Below, one piece after another: positions 23,231 through 36,814 of a stretch of DNA of 64,000 bases; position 1 is the first letter of the stretch; each line of letters starts with the position of its first letter. Both the position numbers and the translations under genes were made by a program. Origin of the DNA: Zhengitettix transpicula (lineage: Eukaryota; Arthropoda; Insecta; Orthoptera; Tetrigidae); NCBI GenBank assembly GCA_037074705.1, contig CM073591.1, forward strand, positions 9,754,087 to 9,818,086, in the 5' to 3' direction. The notes under the pieces are model-generated. The model was not told the origin of the DNA. It saw nothing but the letters and a program-made list of their open reading frames with translations, and did not search any database.

Positions 23231-25562
23231 ATTCAAATTTACGGTGTCAACAATGTGGTATAGAGGGGAGGCAAAAATAAATAGCAGTTTTAGTATGTTT
23301 CATGACTTTATTTTTACATTTCCAAAAGCAAAAAGTAACAAAGTAATTTCACACACAAAAAAATTATAATCATTTTCAGAATACAATGGTAAAAATTACA
23401 AAATATAAAAAAAAAATCAAGCGTAAGCTGCCTAAAGTAAAAATAGTGTATTAATTAACAAAGCATCTACATTTTGCTAGTATGCTTCAAATGAAATAAA
23501 TAATTATGACATAAAAAAATATAAACAATTAATCACATGGAAATATAATTAGAAACGACTTAAACGTAACAGTACAAGAGTGCTCAATCTACATGCTAAC
23601 AAATTGGAATTCTTTGCAGATACACAGAAAGTGACTACACAACTACAGAAACATATACATTAGTGAGAAATTAATAATTATTATTCTCTTCCTTGTTTCA
23701 AATTACAATAGCAGCATCCTACAGTATATTCTCGTGGCAACACGATCAAAAGTGAATTAGAAATAATATGAAAAGTACTTCAAATAAAAATAAATGCTTT
23801 GTATCACTACATCATAGGGGGTATAATTGAACCCCATAGTATCATTTTGTATCAAAAAAAGGGAAGCCGTCAGTGTGAAACACATTCAATAAGTTAATTC
23901 TATAAGGTTGTTAAAATGATCTTATTAAACATTTTCCACCAGTGTAATCAATGCTTTGTTTTCGAAAACAATTAACAGACGGCATTTAAATGCTCACTAT
24001 GAAAATAAATCCAATATCACTACAAATAAGAAAACAAAGTTGGAAAAATTATGCTAGACTTCAGTGTGAAAGCTTCAAACTTTGCCAAACTCCAGTTGCA
24101 TTTCCTTCAAATCTGTCAATTAACAAACTCAATCGTTTTCCGCACAAATTAAAAATAACAGCTTTCAATTAACCAAAATATATGAAAAAAAAAAACTGTG
24201 AGAGGAATTATTGAAATTAGGGAAAAGATTTCATAATCTGTAACAATCTACATTTTTCCCTATGAAATCTGGCTCATGTGTACGTTTACTTATTGTCTTT
24301 CCTAATTTGAAATAATATACAGCTCCTACAATCACTACTTGACGAGTATTTTCATGTGAACTGATAAGCACTCGAGTTTCCATTCATTGTACAACACTAA
24401 TTTAAACTGCGGCATTTCCACAACCTCCTCAATTGTCGTAATGTTTCACTTCCAGTGGAAGATGACGATAATGCAGATGGTCGTCAAAGCGTCACAGTTT
24501 AGTTACTGACGAACCCTTTCTTCAGTACCTACACCGGATAAATCACATAACTGGACATCTAACACTACATGACCTTCCCACCACAATAATGGGATAGAAA
24601 ATACTACATCAAATTTTATTAAATTACCCTGACACGTAGTTCAATAGGCTGGGAACAGTTTTCAGCAACAACAAACACGATTCAAAGATGATGCTCTGCC
24701 TCGACTGAAAGTGCAGTGAATAAAACAAAAGTCGAGAAACATCAGACAATTTTGATCACTGCAATGTTACCACATGACCGATATATTACGAAGATATAAT
24801 TAAAATTTGAAAACAAAACATACTTTCAAAATAAATTTTCATGTGTTTCATATAACGTCAGATATATGTAATTTATCAATTAACTTAAAAATGTATTTAT
24901 ATACTATCTAAAAATTTACTGTCACAGGTTTCTAAGGCTTATAAATTAGAACATCTAATCAGGTTTGATACTTTAGCAAATTTAAGTTGAATAGCTGTTT
25001 AAAACTCAAGTATTTGGTTGCGACGACTACAAAAATAACTCGTCTGTCAGTCTGAAAAATGTTCAAGCATAAACTTAAATATATTTGATAGTATTTTGTG
25101 TAGTTGTGACCTCATAAAATTTTGAAAACGGGATCAACTCAAACTGAACCCAGCTACTTCACATTATTATATATATTAGTTTCTATATATTTTATTTAAA
25201 AAATATCCAAATAAAAAGCTTTACATAAAAAATTATTCATTCTATTTCACTAAAATACTGGAGGTATTCTCTTGATATCTATAAAAACTTTTTTTTATTA
25301 TTTATACATAAAAATAATAATAAAATAATACAGAGTATTATAACCATATAAAAGTTTCAGATTTTCATTATGAAACATTTTACATATTCAGTTTTTACAA
25401 TCACTATAATCAAATTTACAATAGCCTTTTTCTTTTCAAAGGAGGAAAATTAGTAACTCTAATTCTAGTACAGTATCAAATGCAAGTTATCAAAATACAG
25501 TGTAATTAAATGATGTGTCCTTTTTTGGGCGGGGCGAGCCATAATGAGACATTCATTCAATT

Positions 25563-25789
25563 TTACATCTTAAAAATGTTGTGTGAATACGAAGCCCTGT
25601 GCTGGTCGTACATGTGGGAATTTAGGCTGTTTTTGTTTTTGGACAGTTTTCCGCAGATTTTGCAGGGGAAGGGTCCGCACGACTTTCCGTGAATGTTAGA
25701 GATATGGCACGAGAGAGACTGTTTTCTACGAAACACTTTCTCACACTGGGTGCACGGAAACTTACGTTCTTCTTCAGATCCAGTGTAAT
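25563..25789 (-). CDS. Alternative terminal exon 6: C2H2 zinc-finger pair (middle trio)
   Basis: Acceptor ccttttccag, then AT (junction Asp); 74 residues, then TAA. Lead YTGSEEERKFP, finger 1 CTQCEKVFRRKQSLSCH then ISNIH, linker GKSCGPFP, finger 2 CKICGKLSKNKNSLNSH then MYDQH, tail RASYSHNIFKM. A longer open frame on the same strand overlaps part of this exon in a different phase and is spurious; the zinc ligands appear only in the frame given here. Closest relative is the exon at 32345. Predicted protein about 367 residues. Confidence 0.9.
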
Positions 25790-28534
25790 CTGGAAAAGGA
25801 AAACATACTGACTAAACTGCACAACACTGCTTCTACCACTTACTATAACTTTAAATTATTTTTTCACTTAAATAAATAATGTAACATAAACAAATCGGCA
25901 GCAGACCACATTTGTCTGTTACAATAATAACAGAATCGTTGTATATGAAATTTTAAATAGAGTAAATGCAAATTGTAATTAATTAGCTTTCCACTTGTGG
26001 TTCCAAAAACTTTCTAACAATTAGCTGCTTGACGGACAGCTAAATCTTCCGCTCACACGACAACGGATCGCATATAGAGAGCATACACATTTTACATAGA
26101 GAACAACAGCAATACATTTTTGTATACCACCAAGTGTTCCATTTTCATTATTAAAAAAGAAGAATCAAGAAAAGAGAGGAAAAGGAAGAAAAACGGTTCA
26201 GACACAGCAGCGAGAAAAATGTCAACTAAAAAAGAGGAAGAAAGAGGAAAACAATACGGATAATCTGAGGAAGCAGGAATATAATATAGAGTGAAAGTAG
26301 AGATTAGTCCATTTTAAATGACAAAACACTCATTCTTCATCCGGAAGGGTGAAGGTGGGGGGGGGGGGGTGCAACATTCAGACCTAAGGCTTGGCGGGTC
26401 ACAGTTTACGCCTTCACGAATCTTTAGACTTGCATATTGTAGCTCTGAATTTTTGTCTTCCTGTGATGACAGAGTTTCTTCGCTGTTCGAAATGGAGTAA
26501 TCACTGCTTTCACTTTAAATTATCCCTCTTTGTGACCATCTGTTACTTCATCTCGTGTCACTTTCATTCAATAAACCTAATCAATCTAGTTATTTTTTGT
26601 TTCTTTCTGCATTTTTAGTTTTCCCTTGTGTTGTATTTAACTGTCTCTCTACCTTATTCCTTTGAGTTCTCGGTTCTTCTTTGTTTCTACTCACACAATG
26701 GAACACACAACTAATATTTATGAATGTATTTACCTCACCACTCACATAAAAGAAAATATCAAAACTAGAGCACTACATTAAATTTATAACAGAATAAAGT
26801 TGGTATCACGACACTACTTTGACGGAGCAATTAGCAAATATGTGAACGAGCCTTCACAACAAAATAAGTGAATTACGGTTTGATAAATTTCAGTTCCTTT
26901 ACTGCAGTAAAGCCAAAAGACACTCAGAATTATCACCTCCAGTGCTATATCATCCACCGGCCAACATTTAAAGGAAAGACCGAACGACAAACGTGCAAAA
27001 TATGAAACAAAAATGTTAAAATGCCCCCCGAGACATCAGTATCTTGATTTTTTTTAAAAAAAAAAGCATCAGTGGCCCAACTGAAACTCTGTATCATAAA
27101 AATTTGGAGAAATAGTGTACAAAAAAAGTAATAAATGACAATTAAGATGTAAGAAGAATAATTACTTATATTATTGAAACAAATAAATAACCGAGCTACT
27201 ATTAAAAAATCCGTGTTAAACGCAAGTTCGAATCATCTAAATAAAATTTTGTACCCGTCTTTTCAAATCCAGGATTTTTGAGATGTTACACCATTAACAA
27301 TTAATCATAAAACCTTAAATTTCAGACCATCGCCAATTTGTGAAACTAAGAAATACGAATAAATTATTTTAGAAATAGCTGGACATTTTTATTGTACTTG
27401 ACATAATTTCACAGAATTTAAAACCACACTGTATTTAAATGCTGTTAGAGGAAGTCGTAAAGTAGCATCGAAACGTAGTTGTAAAAACTTTTATTTGTTC
27501 CTCATATTGATGTTGATCTGAAATTTAAGGATGATTAATTAACTGTCAATTTAAATCAGACATTAAATGTACACGTTTTGTACTGCTCTGTTGTCCTGAG
27601 ACACCGCCGTGTCTTCCAGCAGCATAAGAGATACCTCGCAAAACTCTCACTATGCGAGTTTTATCTACTTGCGAAGGGCAAGTATGTTTGAGAACCACTA
27701 GCAAAATAAATTGGACCTCCCAACATCTATAAGAATAGAGTTCAGTTTTACTACAAAATTATTTATAAACAAATAATACTAAAATAACTTAAAAAGTTAA
27801 AGTAAATGAAAACGGATTAAAAATGCACAATGCAGTAAAAAAAAAACTTGTTATGCAAAAAGTTGAAAACACTGGAAATTCAAATAATGTTTTCTGTAAT
27901 CAAGTTGACAAACATTGTGTGGTATTCATATAGCACTTACTTTTTGTCTGTTATTTGGATATATATACATATAATTAGTATTACTATTAGTTGTATGTGA
28001 ATTACTTGTGACAAATTCTATTTCTTCAGGCAATAAATCCAGTCTACTACGCCTCTATCTTGTTTTACCACATACATTCCCCCACACCTCACCTCTGTTC
28101 CATCACATATTTGACCTCACGCCTAGCTTGTATGGGATTATTTTGCGTATCAATGCCCACATTCTTCAATCTAGTAAAATCATTTCTTTGTTGACATATT
28201 CCATATCATTATTATTTTCATTTATGTATTCATTTTGGCAACTACGCCTTTTAATGATGATTTTTAATGAGACAAGACGTTCCTAACTGTACGCGACCAA
28301 TCCTGGTAAACAGATTCCACTACAGAAAGTTTCATTTCACTCTTCCTTTGAACTGTGCTGCAAACTGGAAAACACAGCGGCAAAACCTAACCAACTGCAA
28401 GAGGAGGAATGGTTGTTTCATAGAAAATTAACGTTTGTGACTATTTAAGTTCTGTAAATTGGTCAGCAGGGTTACTAAATAACAAGTTTATGCTTACAGC
28501 AGATCGTAGGTTTTCCCGGAGAATCTGTAAAATA

Positions 28535-28810
28535 AACAATTCTTGGGCTTTCACCAGGGTCGTAGTAGAATTGAACTACGATGTTTCAATGGAAATCTCA
28601 TCCATCTTTATCAAGAGAAAGAATGCCTCATCAGTGTTCAAGCTTCTTATATCCTCTCTATGGACCAGTCAGCACTTGACACTATTGAACACATGACGAC
28701 GTAAGACAACCCAGAGGCGAGACATTCACTTGATAAATATTGGTGAGATTTCCATAGAAACGTCGTGGTTCAATTTTACTATGAGCCGGGTGGAAGCCCA
28801 AGAATTGTTT
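28535..28810. mobile_element. Foldback family B, copy
   Basis: aacaattcttgggctttcac and gtggaagcccaagaattgtt are inverted arms; inner arms include ttgaactacgatgtttcaatgg and ccatagaaacgtcg. Directly abuts the mariner-like remnant at 28830. Confidence 0.7.
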
Positions 28811-28829
28811 ATGCTCGTGAACATACAGA

Positions 28830-28990
28830 GTGATTCCACGATCATGGGGACATCTGAAAGCCATCATTTACGAGACTCCTGTTGACTCAATTGACGACCT
28901 CGTTTCTCGACTATCCATTGCCGCTGCAAGTATGCACAATATATGCGTGGCATTTTTGGAACAATTCACCATCACTCCTTTTATGCTAAC
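28830..28990 (+). mobile_element. Tc1/mariner-like transposase C-terminal remnant
   Basis: The frame reading WGHLKAIIYETPVDSIDDLV followed by SRLSIAAASMHNI resembles the end of insect DDE transposases, where DFFLWGxxK, VYETPV and LxxRIxAA follow the second catalytic Asp. The catalytic part is missing upstream; instead there is a foldback element (28535-28810). Non-functional fragment. Confidence 0.5.
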
Positions 28991-29604
28991 AAGTATGTAC
29001 AACTGTTGGTGGTTTAGCTTTGAGCATTTATTGTAAATGTTGCTGGAAAGCAGCACTTTGCAATGACGTGTACATAAACAATGTTTTTATTTACATGTCT
29101 AATTATTTATGTTCAGGCCTCAACGTGTCACTTCCGACTATAAATTCCTACACAAAAAATGTAGTAAGCTGTTGTAGTAAGCTGTAACACCTCAAAGTTT
29201 GTCGTATGACTGTAGAATCACATTGTATATGAATCATTTGATTTATTTGTCTTTCTGTGCTTATAAAACAGCTGCCAGACTGTCAACTTACATAACACCT
29301 TCAGGTTGAAGGGAAGTAACATGGCCGTGTACTTATCATCACAACAATGTATTAATGATCAATGTACGACTGATTATGGTTTTAAGATGGCTGTTTCTAC
29401 ACAATTTTATAAGTTAAGAACAAACAAGGATTAATTTTCAGTGTTTCAAACATTACAAAAATGAACTAAATTATTATCCCAAAATGTATTTATGCACTGT
29501 ATACTCACTCGGCAGTTTCGAGCAACCAAACATTGTCAGGCTGTCAACATGTGATAATATTGGGGAAATTTTAGGCTGCATGACGTCAAATGATTTTGTT
29601 GCAT

Positions 29605-29690
29605 CAGGCTGAAAAGATGATTCGAACCTGGACGCTCTCCGTTACAAGGCTTGGGTTGTAATGTCCCAGGATCATAATAATGTGACATGT
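29605..29690 (-). repeat. tRNA-like fragment, reverse orientation
   Basis: gatgattcgaacctggacgc is a B-box complement. The rest is degenerate. Weak, by motif only. Confidence 0.3.
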
Positions 29691-31044
29691 GCAAGGCAAT
29701 TCATTAGATTGACTTTCACAAAGAATGAAGTAAAAGTGTGTTCCACAACGTCACTCAAATGAGCCAGCACAAGAGAGAAACAACTTTATAGGATACCAAG
29801 GAGGATATAATACATAACCACTACGATCTGATCAAATAAAACAAAAATCTTGATGTGTTGGGGTTTCTAAAACAAATTCCCCGCCCATCCTTTCCCTGGA
29901 ATATGAAGAAGAAGAAGAAGAAAACATAACTCTTAGAGACTTCAATTTTTTTTAATAAGTGTAGCTTTATTTTTTTTAAAAATATTACATAAAATGATCA
30001 TTTACTTAGTACATCTGTTGAACTAATAAAAATATAACACAATTATTGATAAATCTAAAACATAGAAAATAAAACACCAATATTCCACAATTAATTATAT
30101 ACCAAGTATTCATTAGCAACTAACAAGTAGTCAGTGTTTTGTCCATACTTCCTCCTCACATAAGAAAGCTGGCAAACCACATGTGATGGTGAAACCTCGC
30201 AATTGTCGGCCATATGTTACACTTGCTGAAGGTGACAAATCACATACGCCACAATAACGTGGGCGTCAAGACAACCAACACGTGGTAAACACAATTTCAG
30301 TTCACGACTGCAGTCCGTCCGTCAGTGGTCGTACATAATGTAATCATTCGAGAAGTTGAAGACATAAAGAATTACAATTAACAGAATGCAACAATTAGAA
30401 TTCCTGCAACCTGGGGGTGGTATATAATGCAATGGAAGCTCTGGTAGTTCTCAAAAACTTGAGAGACTAGGCACAGTGAATAAGGTTCTGGGGGTCTCGG
30501 TCAGCTATTCTCAGATATACGAGCTAAAATTTCTCATTCTTTGAATTACTCTCATTTTAATTTATCTCAAACATACAACAGTTTTGTAAACATTTTTTTG
30601 TTTAGATACTTTATGGTCTTTTTCCCACTTTTTCATCTTTCCACAGAAAAGGGATAAAAGTGTATTAATAATCAGAAACCAGAACCAAGAAGAGAATTTT
30701 GTTGTATCAAAGATAAATCTGAAATTATCATGCGTGGGGATGAAATCAAGACGATTATCAAACGCACGAACAGTTCAACACTGTTAAAAGTTAAAATGAA
30801 TGCACATACTGAATTTAAAACCTCTTTATTACACTCTCCAAAAATTTAAAAATTACTTCATCCCTGCAGGATTATTATTTATCAATCATAAAATAACAGT
30901 TGTGCATTGATTCTAAAATATGATCTACAAATAATAATATTGTTCTATAAGGAGTGTATTTCTTAAAGTAATTATTATAAGTTTACAGATGAACATGAAA
31001 CAATTGTTTCGAAAGCAGCAACCTATAAGGATGAAGTAATTTAA

Positions 31045-31302
31045 AATTTTAATAAGAAAGATAGCCAAATACAGACAAAAGAAGTGATCACATAAAAATC
31101 CACACAGCATTTATGGAAGCCTTGTTCCTTTCTTCAGGCGCAGAAAAAACACAAGAGCCTGGTAGGTAGGTCAACTCACTCGTGTAGTTCGTCTCTCTCT
31201 AGGCTCTTGCACTTTTTTCTGCACCTGAATAAACGTTGTGTGGCATGTATATCATCGCTTCTTTTGTCTGTATTTGGCTATATTTCTCATTATTATTTTT
31301 CA
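31045..31302. mobile_element. Foldback family A, copy 7
   Basis: Ends aagaaagatagccaaataca and tgtctgtatttggctatatt are inverted copies. Core gtgtagttcgtctctctctaggctcttg.... is present with part of the right arm lost. Lies between the exons at 25563 and 32345. Confidence 0.7.
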
Positions 31303-31603
31303 ATATAGATGTAAATTTTTGACTTTGATTACAAATTTATTGAAGACTGTAATACACAGGTTATACATCAAGTGTAGACAACTATAAATATACTGTCTTT
31401 CCAAATACATAGTTAAGAAGAATGTTAACTTTGCGGGTTCAATAACGTAGAGTTTCAGTAAATATGGTTTCAAAACGTCCAACGTATAAGCTAATAATGA
31501 TTTATCCGCAATGATTTACAAGGGAAATTGGTTTGGAAGGTGTCTATTTGCACGCCAACTTTAGCTGCTCTACCATCAAAATGTGTAGTTCGGACAGATT
31601 AAT

Positions 31604-31830
31604 TCAAGTAGTCCTGTTCCGGTAGTCCCGTAAACAGGAGGCAACCCAAGTGTCCGTATTATCTGACGGTAGGTGTCGTATTTGAGGGATAAGTACTTCC
31701 TCGTGAGGACGAGCTGAATGAGAGCAATCAGACAGTTTGTGGAGAGGAAGACGTTTGATGGCTTGTGGGACTACAAGTGTTTTAGTGCAGCCAGCCCCTG
31801 GTTTAAATGTACCCATAGAAAACATGCTTA
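31604..31830 (-). CDS. Possible extra terminal exon of unknown fold (tentative)
   Basis: A 74-codon frame begins two bases after a possible acceptor (gaccatgcag) and so has exactly the phase used by the ten terminal exons; the junction residue would be Val. The peptide (MGTFKPGAGCTKTLVVPQAI and so on to a stop) is not low complexity but carries no C2H2 or FLYWCH ligand set. It lies less than 1 kb upstream of the C2H2 exon at 32345-32583 in coordinate terms, i.e. just 3' of it in the transcript. The one-in-three chance of a phase match, the weak pyrimidine tract and the lack of a domain make it weak. Confidence 0.18.
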
Positions 31831-32344
31831 CTGCATGGTCACAAATGAGATAAAAAAATGATTAAAGAGGTAATAAATATCGGCAATCCACTCGTCATTT
31901 TCCTCACCTTTAGCCACCAGCCAGTGCGTAATTCAATTTCGTGTAAGTATTGAAGTCAATGTCGGAAAGTCATAGCAATGGTCTCTGTCGTGCCCTATCA
32001 AACTTAATGCCTGAAGTATTTTATTTTATGTACATTACACAAACTCAGGTAATTATGAAGTTTTCCGCCACGCAGAAAAGTCATTCTGAGTTTTCATATT
32101 GTAATGTTTGTTACACCACATAAGATGAATGAAAACTATACAAGTAATCACATGAATATAAATTTGTTTCCATATTTCTCATTGGCGCACTACTTTTTTT
32201 TTCTCTCTCAATACAAACATATAAATCAGATATATACAACAAATATACATGTCAGAAGGAAAAAAACCAACTGTTAGAACATTTCAGTACAAAAGTAAAT
32301 CTAGTAAAACAAGCAAAATCAACTAGTCTTCGGACATCACAAAT

Positions 32345-32583
32345 TTACCGCCAACATTTGGAGTTCTGTAACTTGTAAGAGTTACCAGACCTGTGTTTTT
32401 CATACATATGAGTGTTTAAACTATGTTTATTTTTAGAAAGTTTCCCACATATTGTACATGGGAAAGGGCCACATGATTTACCATGAATGTTGGAAAAGTG
32501 ACAAGAGAGAGACTGTTTCTTTAAAAATACTTTGTGACACCGGGAGCACGCAAACTTAGGTTCTTCTTCACTTCCAACGGAAT
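32345..32583 (-). CDS. Alternative terminal exon 5: C2H2 zinc-finger pair (middle trio)
   Basis: Acceptor acttttccag, then AT (junction Asp); 78 residues and a stop. After SVGSEEEPKFA come finger 1 (CSRCHKVFLKKQSLSCH, then FSNIH) and finger 2 (CTICGKLSKNKHSLNTH, then MYEKH), separated by GKSCGPFP. It is very close to the exon at 25563: the GSEEE lead, the KQSLSCH core and the whole linker are shared, as is the ttttccag|AT acceptor. They are recent tandem duplicates. A 15-residue C-terminal extension (ending SKCWR) is unique to this copy. Predicted protein about 371 residues. Confidence 0.92.
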
Positions 32584-33619
32584 CTGGAAAAGTAAAATAT
32601 TTCAACTAAACAAGTGAACAGTATTTTCACCCCTATTTTTTTTATAACTGAATCTCCATATTGACATGCATAACATAATAATAAATATTAAACTATGTAA
32701 TTGAAAATAAGGGGTAAATAACAGGAATTTATTTTTCAGTTTTGTAGTTATTAATACAACTAAAAGCCTCATATCTTAATTTCAGAAATCTTAATTATCT
32801 GTGTAACTTTAAGGCTTAATTTATATAAGTATATTGCAGACACACAAAAACTACACATTATATGGGGGGGGGGGGAAGATAAGTATAATCAGACATAAAC
32901 ATTTCTTGGTTCAGTGGCTTCATAAACGTGACTACATATTTATGTCATTAGTGATCTACCTCTGACAAGGTCATGGAATTAACTCTGTTCATGCAATTCA
33001 GTTATCTCGTCACTAATGTACCTCTATTGGTTACTTAATTTGTCAAAGTTCTTCCCCCCACTCGTCTCTACAGACAATAACAGGTCTAATTTACACAAAT
33101 TTAATGTCAGTAGCACGATAACAATTATACAGCCTTTATTTAGTTAGGTACAATGATGGAATATCAATTTTTCCAAATAAGACTATTCAGTTTCCTGTTG
33201 TCTCAGTTTATGGAACATCCGTACAATAGAATCGTGGATGAAACTGGACAAATATTAAGGTAAAGATGGAAAAATATTGGATAATTGTTGGGGGTAAGGA
33301 CACCGATATAATTTCAATGGGAAGTGAATGACAAATGTATTGCAGATGAGATATGTGGCGTGGTATATTTCCATAATTACCTTCTCTCGGAAACTTGTAT
33401 TCAACCAATTTTTACACCAAGTCTCTTCCAAAACTAGGTGACGGCAAAACTGAACAATCATTCACCAAACAAGAATTTACACGAGACAAAAATTAATGGT
33501 ATTTGATATTTGTTCTTTTAATTCTTCAATTATCTGGCCCATTCGCCATTTTTTAATATCTCTAATAATGAAAAAAAAAATAACCTGGAAGGGCTATTTT
33601 CCTACATTGTTTCTAAACA

Positions 33620-33960
33620 AAGGAATGTTCCCATAAGCTGTGACCGCTATGCTGGTTTTGAGGCGTATATGTAAATTATTGGGTCATTAGACCAGTTCAC
33701 CCAGCTGCCCTCCATGTAGGCAAGTAGTCGAGTAAGTTTTGTCCGCACAATGAGTCCTTATCTCCCGGTATCGGAAGGGCGAAAGCCCGACCTACCTGAT
33801 GCTGGTTTTCACATTTAGGTGAATGCCGGGTAGGATCCTTAAACTACAGCACAGAGGCCCTGGTCACACCTTGATTAACTTGAACTGTTTACTGAATCCA
33901 CCCCCTTTTCCATCCCTTCCTATGCTATTAAAAGGGAGAGCCATCAAAGTGAATAACCCT
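33620..33960 (+). repeat. Family C repeat, copy 2 (internally deleted)
   Basis: Contains tatcggaagggcgaaagccc, the gacctacctgatgc block, gggtaggatccttaaacta and cctatgctattaaaagggag. Much of the 5' part present in the other copies is missing. Confidence 0.7.
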
Positions 33961-34084
33961 CAAATTCAGAGTTAGAACACCATTGCTGGTTCAGATAAAT
34001 CCACAAAGATTTATTCAAGCCTCGAATCATAGTTAAATTTTAATTAAGGAATACGGATGGAATAACATTGTGGATGGAGGAATG

Positions 34085-34205
34085 TCGTGCTGCGTCAGGA
34101 GTCGACTAGGATTGTCTTAGTGGCCTGAGCACTCGCCCATTAAGCGAAACATCCCGGGTTCGATTACCGGTACAGTTGACATATTCCTCGATTCAAATTT
34201 ACATA
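34085..34205 (+). repeat. tRNA-derived SINE-like unit
   Basis: A degenerate A box (ttgtcttagtggcctgagc) is followed about 45 bp later by a perfect B box (cgggttcgattaccgg). The 3' flank (gttgacatattcctcgattc) resembles the 3' flank of the array ending at 6457, so both probably belong to one SINE family. Confidence 0.6.
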
Positions 34206-34484
34206 TTGCTTATTAAATCTGTATCATATACAGACACAAAAAAGATTGTATTTCCTCTCAGTTTCAAACACTTCCAAGAGGCAAGCACATCTATCAATAG
34301 TGCGAGAGAAATTTTTAGCAGCAGATGATCTTGAAATATCACTAACCATTCTTAATTCTGAAAGAATGAACTCTGGATTTAAAAAGCCTCAACTATTCTG
34401 CAATATTAAAATGCAACAGAAACTCAATTGAAGTTTCTCCGGAAATTTTGAATAGTATTCAAACTAGTAGTACGTAAAGTTAAC

Positions 34485-34715
34485 AAATAGATCAGCCAAT
34501 AAAAGTAATAATAAGTGAAAAAAATAAATGCCACACAATGTTTCTGCAGTCCTTGTCACTTTTGTCAGTGGGGTTATAAATCGTACGAGCTTTAAGAATG
34601 ACACACGTGACAAAACTGGTGAGGAACTAAAAAGCATATGAAGGATTGCAGAAACGCTGTGTGGAATTTATTTTTTATCACTTCATTTTGTCCGTTCAAT
34701 GGCTACGTGAACATC
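34485..34715. mobile_element. Foldback family A-like, copy 8
   Basis: ccacacaatgtttctgcagt and ttgtcacttttgtcag on the left; gattgcagaaacgctgtgtg and atcacttcattttgtccg on the right. Confidence 0.65.
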
Positions 34716-35229
34716 TATTTGCCAATTTTAATCTAAAACAGATATTTTTATAATTTTAAGATGTAAGTTTCTTCCATTTTTTACACGACGCAAAATATTA
34801 ATGATTTTTTTGGTAGTCTTGTAACTATTTTTTTTTATCAATATATAAACTGAGAACACATTTCAGTAACTGTCACTTTGTCAGGACTTGGCAACTATGG
34901 TACGTTAACTAATAAAGGATGAGATCTGAGCTTAATGCAGGTATTAAACAAACGGTTCTCAACTTTCTGACCGAGTAGAATGATAGTGTGTCGACTTGCT
35001 TCAATTTCACCTACTGCCAAAGTGTCCATTCCACACACCCAATTACAGAAACATGCATCAAAAAGCCATATAATTATTAATCCACCTGGTTAGAATCCAG
35101 AGACTTGTTTACTAATATTTTCACATAACAAATGGAAACGGAGTTTCCCCTAAATTTTCCACCTGTCTGCGGTCCACGAAATCTTCCTCAGATTATAATT
35201 TTTAGTTCAAAGATTGAAGACTTTCCCAG

Positions 35230-35426
35230 TGTAATTGTTGGATATCAAGATCTCAGTTTTCACAGGGGTTTACTAGATTAAAACGCAACGTTTCAACGAC
35301 TAAAATCTCTGTCGTCATCTTCTAGGCGAAGTACTTTGTTAGAAGATGACGACAGAGCTTTTAGCCGTCGAAACATCCTGTTTTAATCTGTTAAACCCGT
35401 GTGAAAACCAAGAACTTTTTATCCAA
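35230..35426. mobile_element. Foldback family B, copy
   Basis: tctgtcgtcatcttctaggc and tagaagatgacgacagagct pair in the centre; outer arms are gttttcacaggggttta and aaacccgtgtgaaaac. Confidence 0.75.
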
Positions 35427-36021
35427 TAAATTTTAGCTTAGACTTTTGGCACATCATCGTGATCAACAGCCAATATTTCAATATCTAAAACTTCTAATAA
35501 CCAGAAAAAAACTGTGAATCGGCATTCTACCACAGTCACCATTATAACCACACAAGAATTTAAACACACATTGATGAATAATGGAAGTGAACAAATTCAT
35601 ATCTTGTAATCACAATTGAATTTATTGTCAATATGAGTTACAAATTCTACTGAACCCAGTAGTCTGGCAAAATAAATAAACAGTTGGATCAATGATAAAA
35701 TTATCAACAAGAACAATAATTACAAATTAATTTAAAGACAATTATTGTTTCAACAGTTACAAGTAAATGTCTTCTTGTAATTTCATAAATTCACAAAAAG
35801 TTATTCAAAAAAATATCCTTTTAATGGGAACAGGTAACAATCACATGCAGTAAGACAAAACCTTTCACTTACAGTAAAGGAGTAGTTATGATTATTTCTT
35901 TTTTATATATATAATAAATAACCAAATTACAGTTTAGTTGAAACAAGGTTTCCTTGTATGTTATACAACACTGAAACAATCTGTCACAAAAAACAAAATG
36001 AAGGGTAGGGAAAATATCAAT

Positions 36022-36203
36022 TCAGTGTTTGTGTCGCAAGTATATGTGGTATCGCAAACTATCTCTGTTCTTGTACAAGTGACCACAAAACGAACACGGG
36101 AAAGGTCCCCTGTCACTCCCATGTTCATTTTTCAAGTGCCTTCGTAAACTGCTACTTGTAGAAAACGATCGATCACACTCGGTACATTGCACTCTATGTG
36201 GCT
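36022..36203 (-). CDS. Alternative terminal exon 4: C2H2 zinc-finger pair
   Basis: Acceptor tgcttttcag, then AG (junction Glu); 59 residues, then TGA. Finger 1: CTECDRSFSTSSSLRRH then LKNEH; finger 2: CSFCGHLYKNRDSLRYH then IYLRH. The linker GSDRGPFP contains the GPF element shared with the middle and distal exon groups. The protein ends only two residues after the last His, so this is one of the shortest tails (about 352 residues in total). All eight zinc ligands are present with C-x2-C-x12-H-x4-H spacing. Confidence 0.88.
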
Positions 36204-36814
36204 CTGAAAAGCAAATGCATTTTTTTTCTTATTTATAATTGAGCATTCAACAATACAAGGGAAAATAAATACTGAATAATTTTAGTGGCAAAGGTGACTA
36301 CTAAATGTACATTTTCTCAGAATGACATTGAGTACCTCAAATTATGTAGGAAAGTCTCACTTACGCTTCAAAACTCAAAATATAAAGTGCATATTATGAA
36401 AAGTACAGAAAACGTGTGATGAAATCCTGAACGCCAAGGGTCTACAAACGAACACAAATGAACGAGTTGGATGCGTTCTAAAATTCACCCTTCTCAGGTT
36501 GTGATGACACGACAGAATTTAGACAAAACAACATTCAATACATTTTATTACGCAGTACAGTTTGTACAGAATTTATAAAAATTATATTTCAAATTTAACC
36601 CCAATTTTTAAATATCGCTGGAATATTATTAATCCACCCTCGAAGCAAATTGAGACTATTTATTCTCTTGGGGAAGTACAACAATACAAGCCTGTACCTT
36701 ATGCATCTTTCAACTATACAATTCCATCTAAATTTTCGCTTTAATCATCGTCGAGTTACAACATACTTGCAGTTAATACTCAACCCACTAACATTTTAAT
36801 GTACAGTTTTATGA

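Larger units (their letters stand above)
19616..25562. other. Intron sequence with repeats and a coding relic
   Basis: Contains copy 6 of foldback family A, a SINE-like unit, a repeat at 21830-22090 with a diverged partner at 39620-39850 (acatacagacagc...catatcctgaa), and the frameshifted relic at 22199. From 23280 to 25500 the DNA is AT-rich with nothing recognised. Confidence 0.55.
25790..32344. other. Intron sequence with repeats
   Basis: Contains a poly-G tract (26356), the foldback and mariner-like remnant at 28.5-29.0 kb, a (GAA)n tract near 29908, copy 7 of foldback family A and the tentative exon at 31604. Confidence 0.55.
32584..36021. other. Intron sequence with repeats
   Basis: Family C copy 2, a SINE-like unit, foldbacks at 34485 and 35230. 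No coding signal otherwise. Confidence 0.6.

Noticed and set aside
25622..25822. 66-codon minus-strand frame
   Set aside because: Out-of-phase shadow of the C2H2 exon at 25563-25789.
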